The notes under the pieces: model-generated
Told to the model about the DNA's origin: nothing
The model's input: the letters and a program-made list of their open reading frames with translations, nothing else
Database searches by the model: none
Part shown: piece after piece, positions 37,031 to 51,306 of the stretch
Position numbering within the stretch: the first letter of the stretch is position 1
Layout of the letters: the number at the start of each line of letters is the position of its first letter
Program-made: the position numbers and the translations under genes
NCBI GenBank assembly: GCA_013399695.1
Contig: VXAU01001354.1
Location: 332,841-396,840, forward strand
Source: Formicarius rufipectus
Lineage: Eukaryota > Chordata > Aves > Passeriformes > Formicariidae
Direction of reading: 5' to 3'
DNA: 64,000 nucleotides

Positions 37031-40000
37031 AAACTAAAAATAACGATTTATGTATTATTAATACAAATGTCAAGAATATCCATCAAGTGTCAGTTCAACT
37101 CTTTTTCTTGAATTCTGATAAGCATTTGACTTTACTAATAGAAGAGTTAATCGGTTAGTAGGGTCAGCATTGGGCATAAGCAAAACAGAAAGCTTAATGA
37201 GTTTAGTTCTCTGTGAGATTACAGCACCCTAACCAAGAAGAAAAATTCTTATATCTCAAAATCCCATAGGAATACTAACTCTATATGACATTTACCATTG
37301 CTCAGGGCAAGGCCAGTGATCTACATGGAATTTACTGCAATTTAATTAACTTAATTTTGAGGAATAACTACAAATATGCACATTGCTTCCCTATAGTTCT
37401 GTTATACTAATGTTTTTTAATATCCCTTACTAGGAAGTATCTGGTAATCAATTGAGAAAGTCATAAAAAATCCAAATTCTCTATCTGTCTTCAGAGAGTC
37501 TTTAGGCAAAAATACTTGACTTTCACAGTGGCCTGATTAAAAAAAGCTGAGCACCAAAACATTATATTGAAAAGGTTTAGCAACACTTAACTTTTACTAA
37601 TTTCCTGTACCACTGAGCCTAATCATATTGTCAAGTTACCAATAGATCAATACACTTGATTATGGACATAAACATCATGGTCTTTTAATGTGTTTAACAA
37701 ACTCTGCTATCTTTTCTTTATGATTTTTCAAATGGAACAAGATGTTTAGATCCACATGAAGACTGACTTGTCCTAGAAAATTTTATGACTTGTAATTCAT
37801 AAGGATAAACATTTGATATACAGATGGAAATCAAATCAGTCTGTTGAGGACTGAACTGCTTGCCCTTTCACAGTCTGTGCTGCTCAGAGCATCTGGGACT
37901 GCTGTCATTGCCTGTGACAGAGAAAAACCCATCTGTGTTACTGATGGGAAGGATATAATATTTAGAAAAATTGAATAACCAAGGTATTTTGAGAAAAATT
38001 ATGCTGCTGATAAACACAGCTACAGGTAGAACTAATTGTACATCCTCTCAAATTTAAAGATCAATGCTTCTGACCTAATTGCTACTCAAAAGACATCAAA
38101 GAGAGGTTAGATACAACATCTGTCCCTTTAGAGGATTTTGCACGTATGGACACAAAGGTAGAAATAGCTTTTTTGGACTGGGCTACTGCCGGGTGTCCTG
38201 CAGGAAAAGAAAAACTATTAACTTCATGCACTGGATATTCAACCTATTCATCAAGAGGGAGTGTGGACCTTATTTGGCATGGCAGCTCCTGTGTGGTTTG
38301 GTTGCATTCTACAAACTTCATGTCCAAGCCACTTTTCCCCTCCATTGCCAATAAAGAGATCGCTCTAACTCTGCATATTAGCCTGTAGTATCTTTGACTA
38401 ACTTGAATAAACAGACTCCCAGCAGCCACCCACTTCAGCTGACTTCCAAGTCTAGAAGCAGAAACACTGGCAAGATTTCTCACTGGGGACCTCCAAGCAG
38501 GTAATCACACACCAAAATAAAAATTTTATTTCTCAGTGTAGCGTAAGAAAATCTGCTAATACTGTATTACATTATTTGCACCCGTGGCCACAGGTGAAAC
38601 ATGTTGCTGGGTACTTGATCACAATGAAATGCATTTTCCATCTGCATGACTTGATGTTTCCCACATTATCCATTCTCTTGTGATTTTGGACTGTACTGGG
38701 CTGCCTGAGCTTTTGTCCAGTCTTTGTATTTTAACTGCCTGGATATTTTCGTATTGCTGTGTGGAGCTCCTTTTGGGAAAACAGACCTTGCCTTGCCTCA
38801 TTTCGCCTCAAGTTTCCATTAGTGCTGTTACTGCCACTCTGGTCTAATGGCACTCCCTGGTAAAATTAGGGACTTCCAAAAAACATGGGGTGGTGACTCA
38901 AACCATCTTGGTACCATCTCTGATCTGCACAGGGCAGAAGGTGGGGACAAAGAACCAGATATCTGGGGGGAACTGTCAGGAGCAGAGACCCCAGGTTTAG
39001 GCTTTTCCAACCCAGACTTCTGTGGTTTGAAGGATGAGTCTCCTGAGCCAAGAATACTTTGCCAGTGAGAGTTCTTCAGATGTGATAGGAGATCATTACT
39101 AGAAACTTAGCAATGATTTATTGGCAATTTTGGAATTTGCAATCCCTTCACCTGGATCCTTTGCATGGTATTTAGGATTACAGTTTTGGAAAAAGGTCAA
39201 AGTTAATTAAAGCATGCAAAATATTGGGGTTTAATGATTTTATTTTTTTTGTGTGTGTGTCTTTATTTAATTTTTTTTCATTTATTTATTTTTTTATTAT
39301 TATTACTTGGGAAACAACACACAGCTTAAACCCACAATGCCCCCACAAAATAAAGCACACAGTATGCCCCTTGACAGTTACAAGCTCTGCCAGGAGCAGA
39401 GACCTCAGGTCAGACTGCGCTTGCAACAAGCACCTGAACACCATTGCCACCATTCCACACAGATAATTTCAAGTCTGCCACTCGTGGTGTGCCACAAACA
39501 GGGTCAAGGCTGAAGATCCTGTTACAACTTATAGCCAAGTACAAGTATTTCCAAGGATTAGAACTGAGCTTACACGTATTTACTTTGGGATGAAGGTTGC
39601 CTTTAATGCTCATGCACCATTGGCAAGGTCAGTGGCAGTAGTCTGACACAGGGATAAGTCATTATATGGTTTATGGCAATTTCCATGCTTACGGGCAACT
39701 TGACTGATCTTCATAAATTAGTCATGTTAAAAGAAAATTACATGGTGAATGTTATGGGGTACCAGATAACACAGTAATGTTGTATGTCACAGAGATAACG
39801 CCTTTTCTAAATTAATTAACCATTTGTGAAGAATGGGTCTTTAAAAAAAAAAAATAAATCAGTCAATCCTGAGATTCAATGTCTTCAGTGAGACAGAAAA
39901 GTGAGACAAGGGGGTGAAATAGGGAGGCTAGTTTGGTTGATATGACTGAATTGCTAAGGATAGAGAAACAGAGTTAGTTGGAGGCAGAATAGATCACCCA

Positions 40001-42999
40001 CTGGGTGTTTTCTCTCAGGAAGCAGCTGACAAGGTAGACAGATGTAGAAAAAAAATAAGTACAGTTAAAAAAAAAGAACTTAAGATTCTGGGAACTGCAG
40101 TAGGAGGTCTGTAGCCCAGAGAAGTGGAAGAGATGGAGAGAGATCTTGGATATATTTGTAGAAAGAGGTGAGTAATACCAGTGAGACTGGCCTGTGCAAA
40201 TGCCATGGTTTTCCTTTCTACACCAGAGTTATAAAGTGTCTTATGTCACCAGGCAAATATGAACAAGCCTGTTCTAAAAATGTCTGGTCTTTGTCACTGA
40301 AAACACACAACCCTGTCAGTAGTCTTACTTTAATTTTGGTGAGCCTCCAGGAGTACGCTTATGACTTTTTGGAACCATTTGAAAGAGATACTCTAAGAAA
40401 TCAAGGTGTGGAAACAAGCGATAATCTTGGAGCTCTGGACTGTGCCATTGTTAAAATGTAATGTGAATAGTATTACCAGCAGCCTGGGATTTCATGGTCC
40501 CTCTCTCAGGGTGAGCACATAAACCTTAGAGGCATTGCATGGCCTGTGGATCTATGATGATGATGTGACCTCTAGTAGGATAGCTATCTGGTTTTATGTT
40601 ATACAGAATATATAATTTTCTGAAGAAATCATACTGTGTGTAATAAGAGTTTAAATTACATAGGATTTTGGAAACTGGCTGGTAAAGCTGTCTGGTAATG
40701 AAAACAGACCTGATAATAATTTTTTAAGTGAACAATATGTAGGACAACACTGGCTACCTCCAAATTGCTTATTGCACAGCTGAGGGCTGATTGTTTATGA
40801 CAGGTGACAAAACCATGTTTGCCAGACAGATCTAATTTGATTGCATGCTATATTCTGCCATTTGCTACATGTTGCTGTTTAAAAGTTGTAATTTCTTCCA
40901 CATAAATACAAGATTGCATTTCTTGGCCTTATAACGCAGAGAGTTGAGGCAGAAGCCAGAAGAAGCTCTCCCAAACCAACATATTGGAGTTTAAAGTTAT
41001 GCAAAAGATAACTCTGGAGGCTTCAGGGAGTACAGGAGAGATCATGCAGAATTGTAAATTATATACTCTACACAAATAGCTTGGGGCCACATGATAATTA
41101 ATAGCCACTGTATTTAAGTAGTTGGGAACTCAGTTTCTTTTATTATTAATTATACCTTTGTTTAGCAAATGTTCTCCATGGTAATTGCATGTTTATCTTG
41201 TCTGTATATGATGTTAGCGGATAGCTTGGATGAACCAAGTGATTAGCAGGAGTTTTAATGGTATTGCAACAGTTGTCCCTATTCTTGCAGGTAATAGGGG
41301 AAAGAAGGCTATAAAGCAGATAAGAACTGATAAGCTGTACATTTCCAACACTGGTATGCATCACTGGGTTTTTTGCTGGAGAAGTAAGGTCAGGTTTTGT
41401 GAGCAAGAGTAAACAGTAGGTTTAAAAAAACCCCAACCCAACAACCTATGAGTTATCCAGTGATGAGTGGGAACTTACTGTGATTATATAAGAGAGACAA
41501 TACTGGTTTTCTGTAATGCAGTCCTAACAGTAGCTCATGATCCTGTCTACAAACCCAAAAGGAGTTCTCTGAAAGAGAGCAAACAAAAGAAAACACATTA
41601 GCAAGTAATTATTTTCTGGTTTGCCATCTCTGCAAATGACTACATCTGTACTCACAGATAAACTAGTTTACTTCTGCAGTGGCAATAAAAAAAAATACTG
41701 GCTGCATGAGCAAACAGGGGGAATACATTAAAACTGTTTTACAGCTAATCTGGAAAAGTAAGAACTTTTATAATCAGCTATCAAACATCCACTGCCTGGT
41801 GCAGGCTTAAAACACTGATAATGGGCTGCAAGAAGGTTTAGATATGATAAGTCAGCTTTGGATCTGGTCTGGTTTTTCCTTACCCAAAACTTCCTGAAAA
41901 TATATTTTCTCACAGTCCGGTATTTACTGCGTTAGGGATTTACTTTTTCTGTGGGTGGAGATTTTTCAGAAAAAACTGAGCATTTGAAGGAGAAACAATA
42001 ACAAAACACACTGTGTACCTATAACTAATAACATATAATTAATTCAAAATAGAATGAAAGAAAACTGATTTACCAGAAAATGTAACACCTTATGTGTTAC
42101 AGAAGGTAGAAAGGTTGCTAAACGATAAAAATATTGCTTTCCCTTAGGATTCTTATAACAGTAGTGATTGAGCTGAAAAATTGTATTTGAGCAAAACCAG
42201 CAAATCAACATAAATCTGCACCACTAATCACCAAAAGTAGTGGACTTTCTGTATTTACTGTTCAAACTATTGTCCAGCCAGTACCTTTAACATACCTTAA
42301 GAGTGGGTTGTTTTTTTATGTAGGTTTTTCCTTTTCAATGTTAATAATGGCATTGTACTTGTTTTTGAACATTTTTTATCAGCACCAACTATTTCTCCTG
42401 ATCCTGGTTCTGCAAAGAGCTTAGACAACATGTACCCAAATTTGAGCGTGTGATGAGACTGGTTGGCTTAAGGGGGGTGTACACTGTGCTAAATTAATGT
42501 AAACTTAAACCACAAGAATAAGTGTTTTAACTGAATCAGTGCTCTGAGAACTCAGTCCACCAATGTTACTTTCATCACCGTATGCAGATGCCACAGTGGT
42601 GATATCACTGTTCTTAGCTAATATTTAAAGTTTTATGAGAGGCTTAAACTATGTGTTCCTTTAGCTGCAGGACTGAGGTGACTCTCTCTAAGACTGACTG
42701 TGTGGCCCAGGCCACCACAACATTATAACTGTAGTGCTGGGGATGGTACTGCTGCATTGCACTGATGACCTCTCATAGTGACTCATGGTACAGTTCTAGT
42801 GCACAGCAAAGACCTAAAACAGGTCCCACAAAAACCAAGAGGGAGTACTGCCCTGGGGGTAACAATGCAGACATCTGGACAGGAAAGAGAAGGTGACTAT
42901 CCCCCCTTCAATCTATGCCATTTTGCTAAAAGGAATGGGAAAGGGAAAAGAAAAGTTTGAGACTCCTGTCAAGATGGTAGGGCACTGGTGGTGAAAGAA
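37031..42999. other. Unique AT-rich DNA, no gene seen
   Basis: About 6 kb with no gene recognised. Notable pieces are an AT-rich TTTATT/TTATTATTATT tract at 39238-39305 and a similar 12-base phrase (caggagcagaga) at about 38970 and 39392. An A-to-C tract lies at 41420-41446, and an 8-bp hairpin (TGTAACAC / GTGTTACA) at 42081-42101. The segment at about 40690-40920 is rich in motifs such as TGACAGGTGACA and ATTGCATGC and could be a conserved noncoding element. Frames such as 40168-40461 (97 codons) have no motif or splice context that I can support. Confidence 0.5.
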
Positions 43000-43560
43000 G
43001 GACTGAGTTGCACCTGCCCATGGAAGAATTTAAATCACAGAGGAATTTCAACCAGGAGAAATCAGGCAAGACACGTCTTGGAGAACTGAAAGGTAGATGT
43101 CTGAGATGCTTTGGTGTGCAGGAGGCAAAGATCCACTATGGATCTGGTGGTCCTTCATGGCTTCCCATGCTGGGTCATGGCATCTTTGCTCTCCACAAGT
43201 TCCCTAGAGAGTCTGAGTTCAAATCTTAGGGCTACACATGCTGTTGGAGCAGGCAGTGTTGACTTTACAGCACCAACTGTTGCCTTCAGGAACCTAGTGC
43301 AAGTCAAAAAGTATTGTCACGCTCTTTTGGGACAGATATTGCTGGCTTTGAAAGGGGTCAGCTTTTATGCCCATAAAATGGGGATGGAGTCAGAATCTTT
43401 TCCAGGATCTTCTTCTGAGAGGTATTTTGTATCTTTAATCTTCTTCTGTAACAAAATCCAGTCCCAAATGCAATGGACTGGATTTGGATGTGGATGTTTA
43501 TCTCAGAACCTGGAGTTCAAGAAGATTTGTAGCTGAGTTTTCTGCTTTAGTTGATGGCAG
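43000..43560. other. Slightly GC-richer block with overlapping open frames, unassigned
   Basis: Two plus-strand frames (73 and 141 codons, 43008-43229 and 43111-43536) overlap here. The longer is rich in Ser, Leu and Phe and shows no domain or family signature. A perfect 11-bp inverted repeat lies inside it (43454-43464 with 43475-43485), which is unusual for coding sequence. I do not call a gene. An untranslated exon or an unrecognised old repeat would fit equally well. Confidence 0.3.
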
Positions 43561-46500
43561 AATGAAGATGTCTGGGTCTGCAGTTACAGACATAAGGCTA
43601 AGTCTGAGCAGACACACAGGAAAAACTACAATTAAGCCTTTACTGTTGGTTGAATGAGGCTCAGTGCACTTTCTGCCATCAGCATAGTATCATGACTGGT
43701 CACAGTCATCTGTGTACCACAGAGCTGAACACCATCAATTTAAATTGAAATACACACTAGCTGGAACATGGACTTCAAAATTTACCTTTACCTCCTCTCT
43801 CTAATCTTGCAATCTCTTTTGTTGAGCTTTCTACAGAGTAGCTATCAGAGCACTGGAATTACTGTGGAGTGCATCATAATGATTTGACCATCTCTCCTTT
43901 GCAGAACTGGTAGGCACACCTTGTCTGCTTCAGCAGATTCATATATCTCTGAATTTAGGGGCTGGATGGCTACAATTACAAAAGAGCTGAAAGTCACAAA
44001 ATGATCTTGAATGTCTCTGAGACTGCAAAGACAACTTGATGTTCAATCACAGTTCAGTAGTGGCAGGAGAAAAGAAGAAATAACCATGTATGGAGGTGAT
44101 GCAGGGACCTGAGGGTATTAAGTCAGTGAAATTCATCTTGCTGGTTGCCATAATGTACATGTACTTTCTCTCAGAATATTCATCATGTTTGCATTTAGCA
44201 ACTCCACACATAATTTTCTTTGTGTGGAATTTTATTTTCAATGCTGGTCACGATTTTGGTTGAACTTCCTTCACATTCTCCTCTTATCTGCCTGCCCCTG
44301 GGAGCTTCTGTTCATTCTAGTGGAATCTAGAACAAACAGATTTCTCTGTAGCTGAGACCAGCCTAATATGACACTTTTTGTGGTGTATCCCAGTTATTTT
44401 TAGGCATCAACCATTTTCTGTATAACTTTATTTTTTTTCCCTTGTGACCTTTAAGGAAGAAATGTGGATCATGGCACTTCTCCAGTACAAGCCCAGGTGC
44501 TTTATACCTTGTCAGAGCAGAGAATCATTGAAGATGTTGCATTTACTGTGTAAATGCTTCACAAAGCACATATATAATTGATGTCTCAGAAATCCTTGAC
44601 ATGTAATGAACTGATCTGACACTTTTTAAATCTATTTGGTATAAGAGCTGCCATCACCTTCCAGAAGTGACTGTGGAATAAGGTGCTGGAGAAAGTGGGG
44701 GTGGGGGACAGTTGATGGGACAGTGGGAATGTGAGATGTCACTGCACCAAGTCTATGTCACAGCGGAGAAAATTAGTGACACTTTCCACACCTCCTCTGC
44801 ACGATGGCTGCCCTCCGCTTGTCTCTTGTCATGCAGGACCTGAGTCAGTTGAAGAGGTTATAAGTAGCTGGGTTGGGCAGCTCAAAGCTTTTCGTGCTGG
44901 TGAAGCTTATGCTGTGCTTTTTTAAGCTGTGATAAACTTTAAAATTGTTTAGGTCTTGAAATATGTAGATGTCAGACCTTTATATTCTCATGTTACACTC
45001 CTATTTTTTTTTACTTCTTTTTTTTCCTGATTATTACTTATAGGAAAAGTGAAATGGCATTAGTGTACAAAGGACTGAATTAACTGACTTTTCTTTTAAA
45101 TGTAATTCCAAAAAAAATAGAGTAAGTATTAAAAAAAAACAAACTTCAACCAACATTAAAAAAAGCTGCTTCCAGAAATCCTGTTTATAATTTCAATGTT
45201 TATTACACCATAAAATTAGAGTAGTTGTGAAATGATGCTTCAGTTCCTGAAATAAAATTCCAGAGAGGCAGACTTTGGGCAAGATCGTTGACTCCAGGAA
45301 TCAAATTCTGCCTGTCAGTATGTACCACAATCATTACTGTATTGTTAATGTATTTGGAAAAGGCTCATATGCCAGATTTTCTACTCTTGTAATTAGAAAA
45401 TTGTGTTTTAATTACACAGAGAAAATTTGAGATTGTAAATCTGAATGATATGGTGGTTTTCTTTTCTCTGCAATAAAATTTAAATTCCATAAAATCTGCC
45501 TTTACAGACTCAAAACATCACCCACTTTTTACATGACTGATGACAACATGACTGATCTACCGGGTGCACTGTCTCTAGCAGCCCTCTCCATGAAAACTGT
45601 CATTGTCCTCTAATTAAATGCAAAAGCAAAAGGTGTTGTGATGTGATGTAGTGTTTCACAAAACTTGGAAAACACAAAGAAATGATGTAGGTGTGCAACC
45701 TGCATCCTTTTCATTGCAGTGGTTTACTCGTACAGCAAGGCTCAGTGGTCACAGCACTGAAATATTTAGCACTTCCTTGATAGTCCTGTCATAATGTCTA
45801 GGAACTGTGGTTATATCACAGTGGATTTTACTGAGCTGTTAGTTATTGCACTCAAGATGTTGATGCTGTATAACTTACATTCCCAGAACCAGACTTGCAA
45901 ATGCTCTTCTGTTGTCCTGGATGCAGTGATTTTCATCTTGAAGTGGGGCCTTCTGTAAGGCATCTGTTTAAGTTATGGCAGCAAGAGGCAGGATGACTGT
46001 CCGTCTGTCTCTGCCCATCACTTCCTAAGATGCTATTGCTGTATGTCACTGGAACTCAGGAGACTCTATAGCACGTTTTCATTTCAGGAATATGAAAAAA
46101 ATTATTTAAAAAAAACCAACAAACCCCACGCTGCAAAACTATGCTTTCCTTTCCTCAAGCAACTAGACAGACAAAGGCAAACCCTCTGGGTCATTTGGTG
46201 GATATGCATAACTAATTTGTCTATTTGTAGAAGTATGCACAAAACAGGTAAAAATAGATACCTCTCTTAAAATGAACAGACTTAAAGGAAATAAAATTGT
46301 GAGTGCAACTTCATGTGTTCAGGATTTAAAAATAAATTGTGTAATAAACCCAAATTAAGTATTTTCCTGCTATCCTATAAAGTGTTTTCTCTGACTTCAA
46401 GTGGGAAATGCATGTTGCTTTTGGGAAAGGTAGGATAATTAAGATTTGCTAAAGTAAAAGCAATAGTTGAAGAAAATTTAACAACAGTGTAATCACTAGA

Positions 46501-49500
46501 TTATTTTATAACATGATGTATTCTGGACTGAAGTAAAATATTATTAAAAAATAATTTTGAAATGCTTTCAGTGATTCTGAGTAATCGGCCATGTAAGACA
46601 ACCCCAGAGTATTAGTAATCCTGAGGTGTATTATTGGTCAGTTAGGGATAGACACAGGATCAGCAGTTTGCTCACAGAAAACTCAAGGTCTATTGCAGCA
46701 TTCAGGATTGGCTTATGGTTGTGGTAAATCCCAAGATGTCAAGTCTTATACTGCCACTGATGCTATCCATATAGGAGTGAGGATGATGCTTAACTCTTTC
46801 TGGACAATTTTTCCGGTTAAGTAGCACAAGTTTATTTGTAGCCTGTGTTTCCTCCTTTTATCACCTGATTCAGCGAAACATTCAAGTATTTGAATATTTT
46901 TAGAAGCTGCTGGAATAATATATCCAAAACCATCAAAACAATGTGATTAAAGATAAAACAGCATTAAGTAACTTGATGAATACATGATGAAAAAGGAGAT
47001 AAATCAATTTCTTCTGTAGAAATTGGTCCCATGGAAAAGAATATACAGAAAATTCACGTTCAACCCTGCTTAGCCACAGTACCAAATTCAGGAAACATAG
47101 GGAGTGATCTGGATAGCTACAGAGTTAAGTTCTTTGGTATGGGTTGTACTTTTTTCCAAATTTCATTCTGTCATAGCTTCAAAGATATCCATTTTGTATC
47201 AAGAGCCTCTTCTCCTTTATTCCCTTAGGTCATCTGAAAAACGGAATAAAGCAACCAAAATAACTATCCAAAACCAAACAGACAAAAAACTCATCACAGA
47301 CCAAAAGTGTGGCAAATAACTGAGACGTTAAAACCACTGGGCCCATTGCTAATGTTCTAATAAAATATCTGCAAATAGAAGGACATTCCAAATGTTCAAA
47401 GATGCTTTCAGTGCTTTATGGCATAATAAATACGTTATATGATCTCATTAATACCATTACATTTTTATCTTCAGGAGAAGAAGGAAAAGAAAGGATGTAA
47501 ATTCTGAGTAGGAACCATGTCGGAGTAAGTGTGCAAGAAGAAGCAATGCTGAGTGAATAGCAGGTTTATTCATAAAACAATGACTTCAGGCTTTACCTGC
47601 AGTTATCATGGGTGGAAACTATTTTCTTTTTTTCCATAATTTATAACTTTCAAACTTACTTGACTTCTCCACTTTCAGAGTCAGTAAGAACCTCTCTGAT
47701 TCACTATAAACTGTGGTACTTTGCTGTTCTGTGCTTCAGGACTCTCCCCATGCACCCTCACAGGGCATCCAGCCATTACTGTTGCTTTTTCCTAAGTAAT
47801 CTCTTTTGGGAAGCAGAAATAATCTTGTTTTATACTCCAACCTGCTCAAAAATGCCAAAACACAACTTAACTAAGATATGAAATGTCATGAAGTTTGATT
47901 TAGAAAGAAATAGTCATAATTGCAATGAAGATTTTCATTCTTTTTATTTGCCTTTTGTGTGTCTGTGTGTGTGTGTGTATATGTAAGGATTCTCTTTCCC
48001 AATTTTTCTTTGTAACTGGTCAAGTTGGAAAATTTATTCATTTTAAATGTATATCAAATCTAGGACATTGACAATGGTATAAGAGTCATTTGCTGAACTA
48101 ACAATTTTTCAGCAGTGCATAATGTGGAAAAGGGACAGTGATAACTGATTATGCAATTTCTTGTTGCTCCAGCACATCTTAATTGAAGGTGCAGTTTGGA
48201 CAAACCAACACACAGAATCACGGTCACCTGAACAGCAAGTCAAGTTCTTTACATGGCTGGTTTGCATGTGTGCCTCAGTTTTTGGGTAGTTAATATGAGG
48301 CCTTTTCCTCCAGAAATTTTTATACCCTTTTAGAAAATAGATATAATATCTGAAGTGAACATCAAAAAACCCTGGTAAAATCCCAAATTATTTTTTTCCT
48401 TATGATTGAAGATTTTATTTGTTACAAATAATAGTAATAAAAACTAGGACAACATTAAATCTGCAATTCTCAAAATTCCAGAAAACTGTTTTTTTAAGGG
48501 ATTGATTCATAATCTAATTTTCCATTAACATGTAGATACTTTTTAAACCCTAGATTATGTGAGAATGATAAATGCTCCTGGCTCCAGATAGCCTGTCGAG
48601 TGCTCGCCAAGTTCCCATTCTCTCTTCTAGCCAGCTCCCTGGTCTGCTTGAAATACTTTGCAATGTACAATGAGGCTACATAATCCTGATTTTGTTCTTC
48701 CAAAGTACTGTATACAGGGACACATTTGCTTAGCCTGTGAACAGATCGCCACATTTATTACCACATTTATTGCCTTTTGTTATATAAGCTAATATAGCCA
48801 TATTACCTTGTTCCAGGAACACCTTCCACCTTTCAAACTCTAATTTTTTAGGAGTTCCAGACTGCTCTAGGGATCATTTCTTTACAGGATGTGTTGTTGG
48901 GAAATGTCCATCAAGAAGCCCTTTTCTGGAGACTTCCTGTTGAAGAGGATACACTGCTTATAAATAAGTTTTTTTGGGTTAGGATTGGGACATTTACTAT
49001 GACAATATGAAAACTGTCGCGTGAGTCTTCTTATCAAAATATTGGTCAGCATTGACCCAGGATTATAAATTTTTGGACTGTCCTACTAATAGAAATTCTA
49101 CCAGTCCTATGTGGATGATCTGCACAAACAGAAGTACTAATGCATGATACTTGAGTCTTGTAGAACAAACAAAAATAACTGTAGATACACAGTCTACATA
49201 GGTTCCCTCTAGTAGCTCTGTATGACAGTTCTGCTCCTGGCCAAGCCACTCATTTCCTGTGCTAAAACTATGGAGGTTAGTGCTCTTAGCATTTAAAATC
49301 TTAAGTTAAAATCCTTCTCGTGAACTGAGCATAGTCTGTCACACTGTTTTTAGGATGTTATCTGCTGATACTTCATGGGTACAAGGAACTCCAGAAAATA
49401 CCACCATGGTTAAAATATGCTCAACAGGAGCCGTAAGTACATAAACTTTTCACTCATCTCTTTCAATGCTAAGTTTACATGAACTGTTGTTTGGAATACT

Positions 49501-50186
49501 CTTTTTTTTTTTTTTTTTTTGTGTTTTACTTGCCATGATCCATGTTTTAATTCTCTCAAACTGATAGTTATATCCTCAATGATTTTTACAAGCTGTAGAC
49601 TACAGGAATACATGAATCCAGCCTGGGCAGAGAACTTGACCATTTAAGACAAAAAATTCAGTGGAAAATTTGGGAACAGCAATTATTTCAGAGATGACTG
49701 AAAATTTCAGAACTTTTTTCACTAGAGTTTTTCCTACTGACCTTTGAATGTTAAAACGTCCTTCAGCACAAGAACATGGTGGTCATAGCTCTGATGTCCC
49801 TAAAAACACTGTACCACAGCCACCAGTTGGGCTCTGAAACACTTCTCTCTTCACTAAAATATTATGGGACATTTTCCCACTTAAGCAAGTCTTCTCCATA
49901 AGAACAGCAAATCCTTCATCCCTCTGACATCTACAGACCTGGATTAAGGAAACCCTCCAGTGTTTGCAATAAAACCAACTTTAATATGGTATCTAAACCC
50001 CAAAAGAGAAGAGACAGAGTTACCACAGGATCCCTTTTTTCCACTTTATCTATAATACACAAACATTACTGTATTTGTCTTCTTTTTTTCCCCATATTTG
50101 GGAGGATAAGCTCAGGGCATTAGTATTTGAATTCCTGAATGTCACTGATTTCTCTGTGAATTAGCTGCTTATGACCATTTGCAGTG
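43561..50186. other. Unique AT-rich DNA, no gene seen
   Basis: About 6.6 kb with no gene recognised. It contains G-rich GGGGGTGGGGG at about 44697-44707, an A-rich tract at about 45130-45160, an A-to-C tract at about 46100-46127, an imperfect (TG)n at 47957-47985 and a 20-base T-run at 49501-49520. The segment at about 45180-45460 (including a TAATTAG ... TTTTAATTAC pair at about 45393-45415) has the look of a conserved noncoding element; this is inference only. Confidence 0.55.
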
Positions 50187-50236
50187 GGAGTTGATGATCT
50201 TATTGGTCTCCTCCAACCTATGTGATTCCATGATTC
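50187..50236 (+). repeat. CR1 LINE 3' terminal fragment
   Basis: The sequence 'gggagttgatgatcttattg' followed by 'gtctcctccaacctatgtga' and 'ttccatgatt' matches the last ~50 bp of CR1 on the plus strand, including a decayed pair of 3' octamers (TGATTCCA, TGATTC). This is an extreme 5' truncation, typical of aborted target-primed reverse transcription. Confidence 0.8.
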
Positions 50237-51306
50237 AGAATGAGGATTTTTGTTTCAAGGACTAATGTGAAATGAGAACATGCTGTACTATTTCTCTAAC
50301 AGCATCTGTCTGTCTGGTGCATGTCTCCTTCTGTGAGAAAGTGGCAGGCACCCAAGGAAAAAAATTCTTGTCTTTGGAAATAATAAGGACACAAACACTA
50401 AAAAGGCTTAAAAAGTGTTTCCCAATTCACAAATGAATGACTCTTTTCACATAGCTTTTCATCTTCATGTGACAGATGGCCCAGTTATGAGAATCAATTA
50501 ATAAATTTTTAAACTCTATTAATGAGTCTCTTCTTCAGGGAGTTTCAAATGCATGCTTGGTATTGCATATATTCTCATGACAAGAAAGGTGTTTTCTGGA
50601 AAGAAAGGCTTTGCCTACACAACAATTAGAAATTATAAGTACATACTAAAATTTGTTTTCAATAATCTAATATTATATAAGCAAAAAGAAAAAATATTCC
50701 TGAAGGTAAGAGGGTAATAGTAATAACATCAAACGGTTATGTTCTTCATCTTTCTACCTTCTTTCCTGTCAGAAGGTTAATCCTCCATATTTTCTTAGAT
50801 TACAAGTCATAATTCTGAAATCATTTACTTAAAGGAACCATGTCAAAACTTATTAGAAATAAAACATTTATAGAAAAATAGCCCAAAGCTTGTTTACTGG
50901 ATGATATATTTATGTATAGAACTAAGACATGTTAAAAAGAAAAGGAAGGGAAAAAATAATAAAAAAAAGGAACAGTGGTGGAAACAAAGGCAATATACAA
51001 ATGTAGCCATGACTTTTGGTCCCAACCAAATGTAAATGGAGTTTGAAGGACAAGCTCCACCAAAGGCAGAGGATTCACCTTCAACATATACTTTAATTAC
51101 TTGCACAATTTTAATAAAGCATGATAATTAAATAAATCAGCCAAAAAAATGTGTCAGGTAGTTCATGATAATTTCGTCCTCACTAATGGAAACTATTAAT
51201 AGTTGTAAACATCTAATATAACCTGAAAGTGGAGGATGCTGTTACCATGACTTAGAAGTACAAATTTATTTCAGTTTTAGTTGATTGGGATTTTTTGTTG
51301 TTTTAT

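Noticed and set aside
38968..39404. Repeated phrase 'caggagcagaga' as possible paired LTR ends
   Set aside because: Similarity covers only about a dozen bases, with no TG...CA ends or target-site duplication.
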